Below, piece after piece: positions 24,019 to 31,903 of a stretch of 64,000 nucleotides of DNA (positions are counted from its first letter, which is position 1; each line of letters begins with the position of its first letter). The notes beneath the pieces are model-generated. The model did no database searches. It was not told the origin of the DNA and was given only the letters and a program-made list of their open reading frames with translations. Location: positions 17,921 to 81,920 of the forward strand of contig CAZOMB010000002.1 in assembly GCA_964581105.1 (NCBI GenBank), given 5' to 3'. The DNA is from UBA10161 sp964581105. GTDB taxonomy: Archaea; Micrarchaeota; Micrarchaeia; Anstonellales; Anstonellaceae. Both the position numbers and the translations under genes were made by a program.

Positions 24019-24608
24019 AGGCAATAATTTTTGACATTGATGGAGTTTTGGCAGACTCAAGGGCAGCTGTTGTGCACAACACCAAGCAAGTGCTCAATGA
24101 GTATGGGTTTGTAGTAAAGGATGGTGAGGTTGAGAATATGTCATCTGCTCACAGTGCACAGAGCGTATTTGTGGGGCTTGTGCCAAAGCTGGGCATGGAT
24201 GCAAGGCTGATGGAAAAAATACTCAAAAGGCTCTCAGAGCTGACTGCTGAGAACATAGATATGGTAAAGCCAACGCCAATTGCGCAAAAAATACCTGAAC
24301 TTTCCGCAAAGTATAAATTGGCGGTTGCAAGCAACAGAAAGGCAAGTGTGATAATGGTCCTTGAAAAGTTCAAAGTAACCGGGCATTTTGAGACAGTAAT
24401 GTCAAGCAGGGATGCGCCTCCAAAGCCAAGCCCTAAAATGCTCAATCTTGCTCTTGGAAAGATGGGTATTTTGCCTTCTGAAGCTGTTTTTGTTGGGGAC
24501 AATGAAGAGGACAGGCAGGCTGCAAGAGCTGCCAATGTGCGGTTTTTCCTGGCAAAGGGAACAGATGCTACCTCTTGCGAGCGGTTTTTCCAGGAATTCT
24601 TGTATTAG
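24009..24608 (+). CDS. HAD-superfamily phosphatase, phosphoglycolate-phosphatase-like
   Basis: This 199-residue protein has all four HAD motifs: DIDGVLADS (residues 9-17) with the nucleophilic Asp, ASNRKAS near 106, the PKPSPKML Lys near 138, and VFVGDNEEDRQAA near 158. The helical cap lies between residues 20 and 95, placing it in subclass I, like phosphoglycolate phosphatase and pyrophosphatase PpaX. Substrate is not predictable. It is translationally coupled to taw1 through a 10-base overlap, so a role in tRNA metabolite cleanup is possible but unproven. Confidence 0.85.
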   Translation: MAIKAIIFDIDGVLADSRAAVVHNTKQVLNEYGFVVKDGEVENMSSAHSAQSVFVGLVPKLGMDARLMEKILKRLSELTAENIDMVKPTPIAQKIPELSAKYKLAVASNRKASVIMVLEKFKVTGHFETVMSSRDAPPKPSPKMLNLALGKMGILPSEAVFVGDNEEDRQAARAANVRFFLAKGTDATSCERFFQEFLY

Positions 24609-25000
24609 GAAATTTCAATTGTGCCTTCGATGTTTTCTATTGTAAATGAGCTTGAGGGCATGTCCTGCAGTATTGACAGCTGGCAGGGGATTTTTTTGCT
24701 TGAGGAAAAGCCCTTTGCTTCAAAGTAAAGGGTGTTTTCTTGGGCAGAAATTTGTGCAGGAGTTCCTTTTATTTCAATTGTGCGGACATTGCCATTGCCA
24801 AGCGTGCAGGCCTGCTCAAGCTTTGAGGAGAATTCATCAAAAGAGCTTTGGGAGATTGTTCTGCTTATTTTCTGTTGTGCTTGCGTGCCTATTTTTGAAG
24901 CTGCAGTATATGCTATGCCAAGGAGAATAAGGAAAATAAGGAAAACCATCAAAGTTTCAACTGAAACCTGGCCTGATGCCAATAAAGCACCTAATAGCAT
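24605..25000 (-). CDS. Class III signal-peptide pilin-like protein
   Basis: This 131-residue protein begins with a short leader followed by SGQVSVETLMVFLIFLILLG. This fits the class III (DUF361) prepilin signal, in which cleavage occurs before Gln and the hydrophobic helix remains as the filament core. The exposed domain (residues 45-131) is rich in Ser, Gln, Thr and beta-strand patterns, with two cysteines (QACTLG, KIPCQL). It overlaps the next pilin-like gene upstream by 10 bases. The processing enzyme is expected to be an EppA/A24 peptidase such as the one at 60735. Confidence 0.75.
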   Translation of the reverse strand: MLLGALLASGQVSVETLMVFLIFLILLGIAYTAASKIGTQAQQKISRTISQSSFDEFSSKLEQACTLGNGNVRTIEIKGTPAQISAQENTLYFEAKGFSSSKKIPCQLSILQDMPSSSFTIENIEGTIEIS

Positions 25001-25236
25001 TTCTTGGAGTATGTGTCACAGCTGCCTGATTCGCAGTCTGCGTCATTCACACAATAGTCCCCAGATTCGCCTTTTACCATTGTATCCTCGCTTGCAGCAA
25101 TGACCTGTTCTGTCTTTTGCTCAATGCTATCAGCTGCCTGTTTTCCGCTTTTGAGCATTACAGAGGCAACAAGAACTGCCAGGCCGAGGATGACAACCAG
25201 AATGATGAGCATCTCAGCAGAAAGCTGCGCTTTCAT
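24991..25236 (-). CDS. Small class III pilin-like protein with Cys-rich tail
   Basis: This 81-residue protein starts MKAQLSAEMLIILVVILGL, a class III prepilin signal with AQ at the cleavage site and Glu at the +5 position. The hydrophilic domain ends in a compact four-cysteine module: DYCVNDADCESGSCDTYSKKC, residues 61-80, which probably forms two disulfides. It is the first gene of a two-gene pilin unit. The Cys module resembles small disulfide-rich adhesion knots. Confidence 0.75.
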   Translation of the reverse strand: MKAQLSAEMLIILVVILGLAVLVASVMLKSGKQAADSIEQKTEQVIAASEDTMVKGESGDYCVNDADCESGSCDTYSKKCY

Positions 25237-25317
25237 TTTTCCACCCCTATGGAATTGGGGAGCAAGGAATTAAAAAATAGGTGGTTCTAAATGTAAAAAG
25301 CAGTTTAGGTGTTTTAA

Positions 25318-25806
25318 ATGAAAGTGGTTGTTCCAGTGTGGGCGCGCTTAAAACCAGACACACACTTGTTCAGAAGCAGAGCCTGCGAGGACTGTGTTCT
25401 TAGGATGCTGGAAAAGAACCTGCCCCCAGGCATGAACCAAAGGCTTGAGACAAAACTTATGAAAAGCGTTCTTTCAGTTGCCTCAAAGCTCTCTTATGCA
25501 GACTCAGGTTATGACCACTACAAAAAAAGGATTGGCCTTCTTGAGTATTTTGTCTCAGGCTGTATAAAAAACAGGCATAAGGTTTTTGAGAAGACACTTT
25601 GGTTGCTTTCATATATTAGCAAAAAGGCCAATGGTGTTGAACTTATCAGAGAAGGTATGGAATGCGCAAGAAACATCAAGGTCCGCTATGAAGGGAATGA
25701 AATGCTGCACATGCTTGACAATTACCAAGAGCTTTCATGGCTTGTGAACAAGGCAGATGCCCGGCAAAAGCCTGTTTCCAAGAGCCCGCAGGATGAGGCT
25801 GATTGA
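25318..25806 (+). CDS. Hypothetical helical protein
   Basis: This 162-residue soluble protein begins MKVVVPVWARLKPDTHLF and carries one CEDC pair near residue 23. The rest is predicted helical with many Lys, Leu and Tyr residues (GYDHYKKRIGLLEYF, KTLWLLSYISKKANG). It has no recognised domain. It is separate from topA by 48 bases, with a T-rich spacer, and could be cotranscribed with it. Confidence 0.55.
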   Translation: MKVVVPVWARLKPDTHLFRSRACEDCVLRMLEKNLPPGMNQRLETKLMKSVLSVASKLSYADSGYDHYKKRIGLLEYFVSGCIKNRHKVFEKTLWLLSYISKKANGVELIREGMECARNIKVRYEGNEMLHMLDNYQELSWLVNKADARQKPVSKSPQDEAD

Positions 25807-25854
25807 GAGGCCCTGCTGCAGGTTTAATAAACAGTTCATGAAAAAAGCGGATGT

Positions 25855-27939
25855 ATGAAGCTTGTTATATGCGAAAAGCCAAAAGTGGCTGAGAAAATAG
25901 CCAATGCGCTTGGCAGAGGCAAAGCCGCAAGAAAAAGCCTGTACGGGGTTGCCTATTATGAAGTTGAGAGGGACGGGCAAAAGCTTGTTGTTGTTTCTGC
26001 TGTTGGCCACCTATATACCCTGAGACAGGAAAAGGGAGGGCGAGAATATCCTGTTTTTGACATTAACTGGGCGCCAAGCCATGAGGTTGAAAAAAAGTCA
26101 GACTACTCAAAAAAATACTTGGACACAATAAAAAAGCTGTGCCCAGGGGCTGATGAGTATATATGTGCCTGCGATTTTGATGTTGAAGGGAGCCTGATTG
26201 GCTATAATGTGATACGGTTTGCATGCAATAGCAGCAAGGGAAGCAGGATGAAATTCTCCTCGCTTACAAAGGACGAGCTTGAGCATTCCTACCTTGAGAG
26301 GGGCGACTTTGACCTTGGCAATGCATTTGCTGGCGAGGCAAGGCACATGCTTGACTGGTTTTACGGGATTAACCTGTCAAGGGCGCTCATGTCATCAATA
26401 AGAAGCGCAGGCGCAAATAAGGTAATGAGCATTGGAAGGGTGCAAGGCCCAGCACTTGCAATTTTGGCAAAAAAGGAAAAGAAAATATCTGATTTTATTC
26501 CAAAGCCTTATTGGGAGCTCACCTGCATTGCAAAGCAAGTCCTGTTTGAAAATGCGCATGGAAGGTTCTCAAAAAGAAACGGTGCACAAGAAGCGCTTGA
26601 GCATTCTGGAAGCCCTGGCGCTGTGCAAAAAGTGCAGAGAAGGGAATTTCTGCAGGCCCCAATGCCGCCTTTTGACTTAACCAGCCTGCAAGTGGAGGCA
26701 TACCGGGTTTTTGGGTTTGCGCCTGCTGCAACCCTTGCGCTTGCGCAGTCGCTTTACGAGTCTTCGCTTATTTCCTATCCAAGGACAAGCTCGCAAAAGC
26801 TGCCTGCAAAATTGAACTTGAAAAGAATAATTGAGCTTGTTTCAAAAAATCTGGCTTATGAAAAACCTGCAAAATGGCTTTTGGAGCAGGGAAGGACAAC
26901 CCCTGTTGAAGGGAAAAAGCAGGACCCGGCTCACCCTGCAATCTATCCAACAGGCATTATGGCGCAACCCGGGGAGCAGGAAAAAAAGCTCTATGACCTT
27001 ATTGTAAGGCGCTTCTTGTCCTGCTTTTCTGAAACTGCAAAAAGGGAAGCGCAAAAAGTGACGTTGCTTTGCGGAAAGGAGAATTATGTTGCCTCTGGCA
27101 CAAGGACAACGAAAAAGGGATGGATTGAAATTTATGCGCCTTATGCAAAGTTTGAGGAAAAACCATTGCCCCAATTCTCAGAAGGCGAAACTGTTGACAT
27201 AAAGGACTTTAAGATTTGGGAAAAGAAGACCCAGCCCCCAAAAAGGTATACCCCTGCCTCAATCATAACAGAGCTTGAAAAGCTTGGGCTGGGGACAAAA
27301 GCAACCCGGGCAAATGTCATTGAAACTCTTTTCAAGAGAGGCTATCTGGAGGGCAAGAGCATAAAAGTAACCCCATTCGGGATTGCTGTCTTTGACCTTC
27401 TTGCAAAGGCTGCGCCTGAAATACTTGATGAGGAACTTACAAGGGACATTGAAGGGGAGATGGAAAAAATACAGGATGGGGAAAATGAAAAAAAGGCAAT
27501 TGAAAAGGGAAAGCAGGTCTTGGGCAGCATACTTGGCAAGTTTGAGGGCAAGGAAAAGGACATTGGCCTTGAGCTGCTGTCTGGGCTTAAGAGAAAAGAG
27601 CTTTCAGACAGCCTTCTTGGCAAGTGCCCAAAATGCAACGGCGACCTTCGTATCATTAAAGGGAGGAGCAAAAAGCAGTTTGTAGGCTGCTCTGGCTACC
27701 CAGAATGCACTGCAAGCTATCCGCTTCCCCAGAACGCAAAAATTGTTCCCCTTGGCAGGGCATGTGAAAAATGCAAAACACCAGTAATAAGGGTTGTGAG
27801 AAAAGGGAAAAGGCCGTTTGAAATGTGCATTGAACCTGGTTGTGAAACAAAAAAAGATTGGGCAAAGCCCTATGCGAAAAAGCCAAGAAAAAAAGCAAAG
27901 CCTGCAAAAAAGACAGTGAAAAGGAGGAGAAAGAAATGA
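25855..27939 (+). CDS. topA: DNA topoisomerase I (type IA)
   Basis: This 694-residue enzyme relaxes negative supercoils through a 5'-phosphotyrosine. The TOPRIM domain has ICEKPKVAEKIANAL and the acidic CDFDVEGSLIGYNV near residue 105. The catalytic tyrosine lies in ISYPRTSSQK, residue 308. C-terminal zinc fingers are visible as CPKCNG...CSGYPEC (about 588-625) and CEKCKTP...CIEPGC (about 640-662), then a Lys/Arg-rich tail. The acidic motif has DFDVEGS where DTDREGE is usual, so the basic position after the second Asp is Val. ATG 25855 fits; the last 4 bases overlap the GT2 gene. Confidence 0.95.
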   Translation: MKLVICEKPKVAEKIANALGRGKAARKSLYGVAYYEVERDGQKLVVVSAVGHLYTLRQEKGGREYPVFDINWAPSHEVEKKSDYSKKYLDTIKKLCPGADEYICACDFDVEGSLIGYNVIRFACNSSKGSRMKFSSLTKDELEHSYLERGDFDLGNAFAGEARHMLDWFYGINLSRALMSSIRSAGANKVMSIGRVQGPALAILAKKEKKISDFIPKPYWELTCIAKQVLFENAHGRFSKRNGAQEALEHSGSPGAVQKVQRREFLQAPMPPFDLTSLQVEAYRVFGFAPAATLALAQSLYESSLISYPRTSSQKLPAKLNLKRIIELVSKNLAYEKPAKWLLEQGRTTPVEGKKQDPAHPAIYPTGIMAQPGEQEKKLYDLIVRRFLSCFSETAKREAQKVTLLCGKENYVASGTRTTKKGWIEIYAPYAKFEEKPLPQFSEGETVDIKDFKIWEKKTQPPKRYTPASIITELEKLGLGTKATRANVIETLFKRGYLEGKSIKVTPFGIAVFDLLAKAAPEILDEELTRDIEGEMEKIQDGENEKKAIEKGKQVLGSILGKFEGKEKDIGLELLSGLKRKELSDSLLGKCPKCNGDLRIIKGRSKKQFVGCSGYPECTASYPLPQNAKIVPLGRACEKCKTPVIRVVRKGKRPFEMCIEPGCETKKDWAKPYAKKPRKKAKPAKKTVKRRRKK

Positions 27940-28823
27940 AGCTTGCTATTTTCATACCTGCGCACAACGAGGAAAAAAGCATTGCCTCTGTTGTGCTGCT
28001 CTCAAAAAAGCATGGCAAAGTGTTTGTCATTGATGATGGCTCTGGGGACAATACTGCAAAGCTTGCAAAAGAGGCAGGTGCAACTGTGATAGCGCACAGG
28101 AAAAGGAGAGGCTATGGGGCAGCAATAAGGACAGGGCTTTTGAGGGCAAAGAAAATGAATGCTGATGCTTTTGTTTTTATTGACGGGGATTTTCAGCATG
28201 ACCCCCTCCAAATTCCTCTTGTTGCAAAGCCAGTGGCAGATGGAAAGGCAGACTTGTGCATTGGCTCAAGGTTTTTGGGCTCTTTTGTGAAGCCGCCTGC
28301 TTACAGGAGAGAAGGAGTCATGGTCATCAACAAGCTGGCAGGAGTGCAGGCAGGGGAAAAAAATGTTGACTACCAGTGCGGCTTTAGGGCATTTTCAAAA
28401 AAGGCAGCAACGAAAATAAGGCCTGTTGATGACGGTTATGGGGCAGGTGCAGAAATTGTTGTGCGTGCGCAGCAGCAGGGCCTGAGGATTGCCCAGGTGC
28501 CTGTTTCTGTCAGGTATTATGAGGATGGTGGGGGCAGCGCAATTGCCAGAGGCGCAGGGCTTGCAGGGGACTTGCTGTGCAAGATTGCAAGGGCAAAGCC
28601 CTTGGTTTTCTTTTTAGGAGCAGGCTTTTTGCTGCTTGTCTCCTCTGTAATGCTCGGGCTTTTTGTTGTCAATACCTTTTATGCGACAGGCGAGCTGCCA
28701 ATTGGCTCTGCTTTTTTGACAGTTTTCACAGGGATTGCCGGCCTTGTGCTTGCCCTTATAGGGATAAACCTGTACACGCTTGGCGCATTGCTTGAAAGAA
28801 AACACAAGAGGGAGCACCCTTGA
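27936..28823 (+). CDS. Glycosyltransferase family 2, dolichyl-phosphate-sugar synthase-like
   Basis: This 295-residue protein has a GT-A domain: IFIPAHNEEKSI (residues 5-16), VIDDGSGDNT, the DxD-type FIDGDFQHDP near 93, and YGAGAEIVVRA. Two C-terminal membrane helices follow (residues 215-245 and 250-278). The layout is that of AglD/AglJ or DPM1-type enzymes that load sugar onto dolichol phosphate. ATGA shared with the topA stop implies coupling. The downstream gene is a GT-C-like membrane protein, so the pair may transfer a sugar across the membrane in protein glycosylation. Confidence 0.85.
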   Translation: MKLAIFIPAHNEEKSIASVVLLSKKHGKVFVIDDGSGDNTAKLAKEAGATVIAHRKRRGYGAAIRTGLLRAKKMNADAFVFIDGDFQHDPLQIPLVAKPVADGKADLCIGSRFLGSFVKPPAYRREGVMVINKLAGVQAGEKNVDYQCGFRAFSKKAATKIRPVDDGYGAGAEIVVRAQQQGLRIAQVPVSVRYYEDGGGSAIARGAGLAGDLLCKIARAKPLVFFLGAGFLLLVSSVMLGLFVVNTFYATGELPIGSAFLTVFTGIAGLVLALIGINLYTLGALLERKHKREHP

Positions 28824-31138
28824 GAAAAAAGAGGAAAGGCATTTTTGAAAAAGGAAAGCATCTTCCAATTCTCATTGTTTTTGTGTGCTGCTTGTTTTTT
28901 GCATCGCAATTGGGGGTGCTTGAGCCTGATTTTAGGTTCCAGAAAACCAGCCAAAGGATTGCTGCACAGGATGAGTGCCTTTCTGGAGATATTTATGTTG
29001 ATGCGTTTGCCTCCGGAAATTCTGTGATGCTCTATGTTCCGCATGCAGGAGAATCAGTCTCATCTGTGCTGCTTGAAGGGAAAGGAAAGGCAGGTTCAGT
29101 CACCCTGTCAACTGAAGAGCAGGGGATTTTCTTCTCAAAATTGCTTGTGAATGGGCAAACTGCCTGCTCCCCTTGCGACGTTGGCAGGCAATATGAAATT
29201 AGGGAAACAGGAGAACTTGAAATTGTGCTTGAAGCAGGGGAAATGGGGGGTTGGGAAGAAGAGGAAAAAGGATTTTCACTTTTTGAGCTTGCTTTTATTG
29301 ACAAGAGCACAAGATTGCATGTGAACGCCCCTGTGCTGATTCTGGTTGGAGGAAACTGGAAAGCCGAAACAAATTACAAAATTCCTTCAAGCTTTTATGG
29401 CATTGACGCACCGTTTCATATCCACAGGATACCTGCAATTGCAGGGTATTTGTCATCATTCAGGCTGCCATGGACAGATTACCCTGTGCTTTCAGGGATT
29501 TTGCCTGCCCTTGCTTACATGGCATTTGATATCTCCCCGCAATATGCATACAAAGTTTATGAAATTGCACTGTTTTTTGTCCCAATTGTCCTGTTTTATC
29601 TGTTCTCAACAAAGCTGCCAAAATACAGGGGAGGGGCATTTCTTTTTGCTTCTTTGATTTATCTTTTCATGCCAAGCAGGGGATTTCCAGTGGGCGGGGG
29701 AGCAGACCTTTTTGTTTATGGCATGACTGCCCACACTCTTGCAACTTTTCTTTCACTCTTTTCATTTTATTTTGGCTATGGGGCAGTGGCTGAAAAAAAG
29801 AAACATGGCATCGCCCTTTCTGCACTGTTCTTTGCGCTTGCTTTTCTTTCAAACCAGAGGATTTTGCTTGTGCTTGTAGCAGGCCTTTGCGTGCTCGGGG
29901 CACTGGCAGCAGTGTTGGGCAGGCTAAAGCGATTTGCTGTTCTTGGCATTGCTTGCTCTGCCCTGGTTTTGTGGATTGTTGTGCCATACCTGCTTTCTGT
30001 TGATGCTGCTGCCTATTCTCCCCTTGGCGGGGCATCAATCAGCAGCATAGAGGAGGGACTTGTCAGCTTTTTGCAAATAGGCCATGCTTTGCTGCCCTTG
30101 CTGTTTTTTGCGGGCCTTATTGCGGCATACAAGCAGAAAAGCATGTTTGCAGCTGTGCTTGCAGGCTTTGGGGCAATTGTATTTGTTTTTGCAACAAACC
30201 CTGCCCTTAATACTGCCTTTCCCTTTGTTGACGGGTTGCGCTTTTTGCCTTCCTTCTTTTTGCCAGCCTTCTTTTTGGCAGGCATTGGAACTTCCTACTT
30301 GTTCTGGAAGGTTATCAGAAAAGCAGAAAGAGTGAGAAGAAAACTCGGGCTTGACAAGGATACTTTTGCAGTGGCATTTGCTTTGGCCCTGCTTTTCCCC
30401 TTTGCAGGCCTTTTCTTTGGCATTATGGAAGCAACAGCCGGGCAGTACTCTTCAGAGCTGGGCTCTTTGGAGGTTGCTGCTGAATATGCTTCACTGCAAA
30501 AAGCATATGAAATTGTCGGGGAACAAAGGTCGCTTTTTGTTTGGAGGGGCATGGTTTCCCAATACCCGATACCGGACAAGGGAATTCAAAGGGCTGTTAT
30601 CGGCTATTTTGACGGCACTGAAGGAATTTTGCAGGAGCTTGATGCCCTTAAGGCAAAATATGTTGTTCTTGGGAACGCGGGCTGGACCTTTGAAAAGGAC
30701 AGCAAGGCAAAGTGGGAGGAATACTGCAAGCTGAAGAAGGGCGGGCGGTTTTCTGAAGAGCTTTATACCAGCGCAGGGGTTTTGTTTTCTGCCAAAGGCA
30801 AAGCAGGTTCTGAGGATATTAAAAGTGAAAATGCAGAAATAGTTTGGGAAGAGATTGGCTTTGACAGCGCAAGCCTTTCTGGAAATTGTTTTTCTAAAAA
30901 GTGCTCATTGCAAATATTTTCAAAAAACATCCCGACTTTTGCAGAATGCACTGGTGCTGCAGGCTGTTCTGTCTTGCATGACGCAGAAAGAGGCATACAT
31001 ACTGTCAGGGGGGTGCCTGAGGGAGAATTTTCTATCCAGCTAAAGCCAAAGCCCCACCCAATCCAAATGCCGCTTGCTGTTTTGTGCGCAGCTGTGCTTG
31101 TGGCCTGTTTTTACTTTAGCCATGCAAGACGTGACTGA
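28820..31138 (+). CDS. Large membrane protein, GT-C/PTPS-related glycosyltransferase-like
   Basis: This 772-residue protein has an N-terminal anchor (residues 18-34) and an extracytoplasmic beta-rich domain with two cysteine pairs. About eleven membrane helices span residues 185-540, followed by a large C-terminal extracytoplasmic domain and a final helix. The loop FYGIDAPFHIHRIPAIAGYL just before the membrane core has an Asp-rich DAPFH motif like the catalytic loop of GT-C enzymes. TTG 28820 overlaps the GT2 stop. The predicted role is polyisoprenyl-linked sugar transfer at the outer membrane face, as inference. A 28-base overlap with the convergent gene occurs at the end. Confidence 0.65.
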   Translation: MRKKRKGIFEKGKHLPILIVFVCCLFFASQLGVLEPDFRFQKTSQRIAAQDECLSGDIYVDAFASGNSVMLYVPHAGESVSSVLLEGKGKAGSVTLSTEEQGIFFSKLLVNGQTACSPCDVGRQYEIRETGELEIVLEAGEMGGWEEEEKGFSLFELAFIDKSTRLHVNAPVLILVGGNWKAETNYKIPSSFYGIDAPFHIHRIPAIAGYLSSFRLPWTDYPVLSGILPALAYMAFDISPQYAYKVYEIALFFVPIVLFYLFSTKLPKYRGGAFLFASLIYLFMPSRGFPVGGGADLFVYGMTAHTLATFLSLFSFYFGYGAVAEKKKHGIALSALFFALAFLSNQRILLVLVAGLCVLGALAAVLGRLKRFAVLGIACSALVLWIVVPYLLSVDAAAYSPLGGASISSIEEGLVSFLQIGHALLPLLFFAGLIAAYKQKSMFAAVLAGFGAIVFVFATNPALNTAFPFVDGLRFLPSFFLPAFFLAGIGTSYLFWKVIRKAERVRRKLGLDKDTFAVAFALALLFPFAGLFFGIMEATAGQYSSELGSLEVAAEYASLQKAYEIVGEQRSLFVWRGMVSQYPIPDKGIQRAVIGYFDGTEGILQELDALKAKYVVLGNAGWTFEKDSKAKWEEYCKLKKGGRFSEELYTSAGVLFSAKGKAGSEDIKSENAEIVWEEIGFDSASLSGNCFSKKCSLQIFSKNIPTFAECTGAAGCSVLHDAERGIHTVRGVPEGEFSIQLKPKPHPIQMPLAVLCAAVLVACFYFSHARRD

Positions 31139-31899
31139 ATTATGCTGAAGGCGCCGCGATCCTGCGGCTTTTGCAATGCATACCTGTATTTTTTCTTTTT
31201 CCCTATTCTAGCTATTGCGCCTGATTTTAGGAGCATTTCAAGCCCCTCTTCTGCCCTTGCAGAATTAAGCTTGTTTTCTTTTGAGAATGCTGCCACATCA
31301 AAAGAGCCCCTGTGGGAGGCCACCCAGCACAAGACCATTTCGCGCAATGACTGGTCTGAAACCGCCTCAAGCTTTTGTATTCTCCGTGCCTGGGCTGAAA
31401 CCTTGTTTTCAAGCTCTATTGCCAGAAGGGCAGACTGCTCTGATGCCTTTGACAGCCTTTTGCCCTTTTTTGCAAGCTCGGCAAACTCAAGCTGCAGGTC
31501 TGTATGTTTTTTTAAAAGAAGCTCATAGTCCATGCCTGCTATTTCTGATGACAGCTCAAGAGAAGGCAGCACAAGTTTTGCAATGTCTGATGAATCTGTC
31601 TGCATGCCCGGCAAAAGTGAAAGAGCCCTGAGCAAAAAAACATGCGCCTGCAAAGATCTGATTCTTTTTTCTGAGCCTTTTGGTGAATTATACCTGAGAA
31701 ATATGCTTTTTTTGTGCATCTCAATTTCAAAGAACAGGTGTGGCTTTCCTGAAAAGTCAATGCTTTGGTTCTTTCTTATCAGAAGTTTGCCTTTTGTGAC
31801 CGAAACTTTGTCAAACCCCAGCCCTGAAAGGGATGAAATGTCATGCGGGAATTTGCCCTTAAAGTGCGCTGCAATCCTGTGCTCTGCAATATTTTCCAC
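31111..31899 (-). CDS. Coiled-coil winged-helix protein, partner candidate of the ATPase
   Basis: This 262-residue protein has a beta-rich N-terminal domain (residues 20-75) and a long coiled coil at about 125-180 (LLKKHTDLQLEFAELAKKGKRLSK). A C-terminal winged-helix segment follows (LREMVLCWVASHRGSFDVAAFSKENKLNSARAEEGLEMLLKSGAI). It starts with GTG 31899 behind GAGGTGAT, four bases away, directly after the HerA/VirB4-like gene. I do not recognise the family. Tight coupling suggests it works with the ATPase, perhaps as a DNA-binding adaptor. Its 3' end overlaps the convergent membrane gene by 28 bases. Confidence 0.6.
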   Translation of the reverse strand: MENIAEHRIAAHFKGKFPHDISSLSGLGFDKVSVTKGKLLIRKNQSIDFSGKPHLFFEIEMHKKSIFLRYNSPKGSEKRIRSLQAHVFLLRALSLLPGMQTDSSDIAKLVLPSLELSSEIAGMDYELLLKKHTDLQLEFAELAKKGKRLSKASEQSALLAIELENKVSAQARRIQKLEAVSDQSLREMVLCWVASHRGSFDVAAFSKENKLNSARAEEGLEMLLKSGAIARIGKKKKYRYALQKPQDRGAFSIIQSRLAWLK

Positions 31900-31903
31900 A
31901 ACA

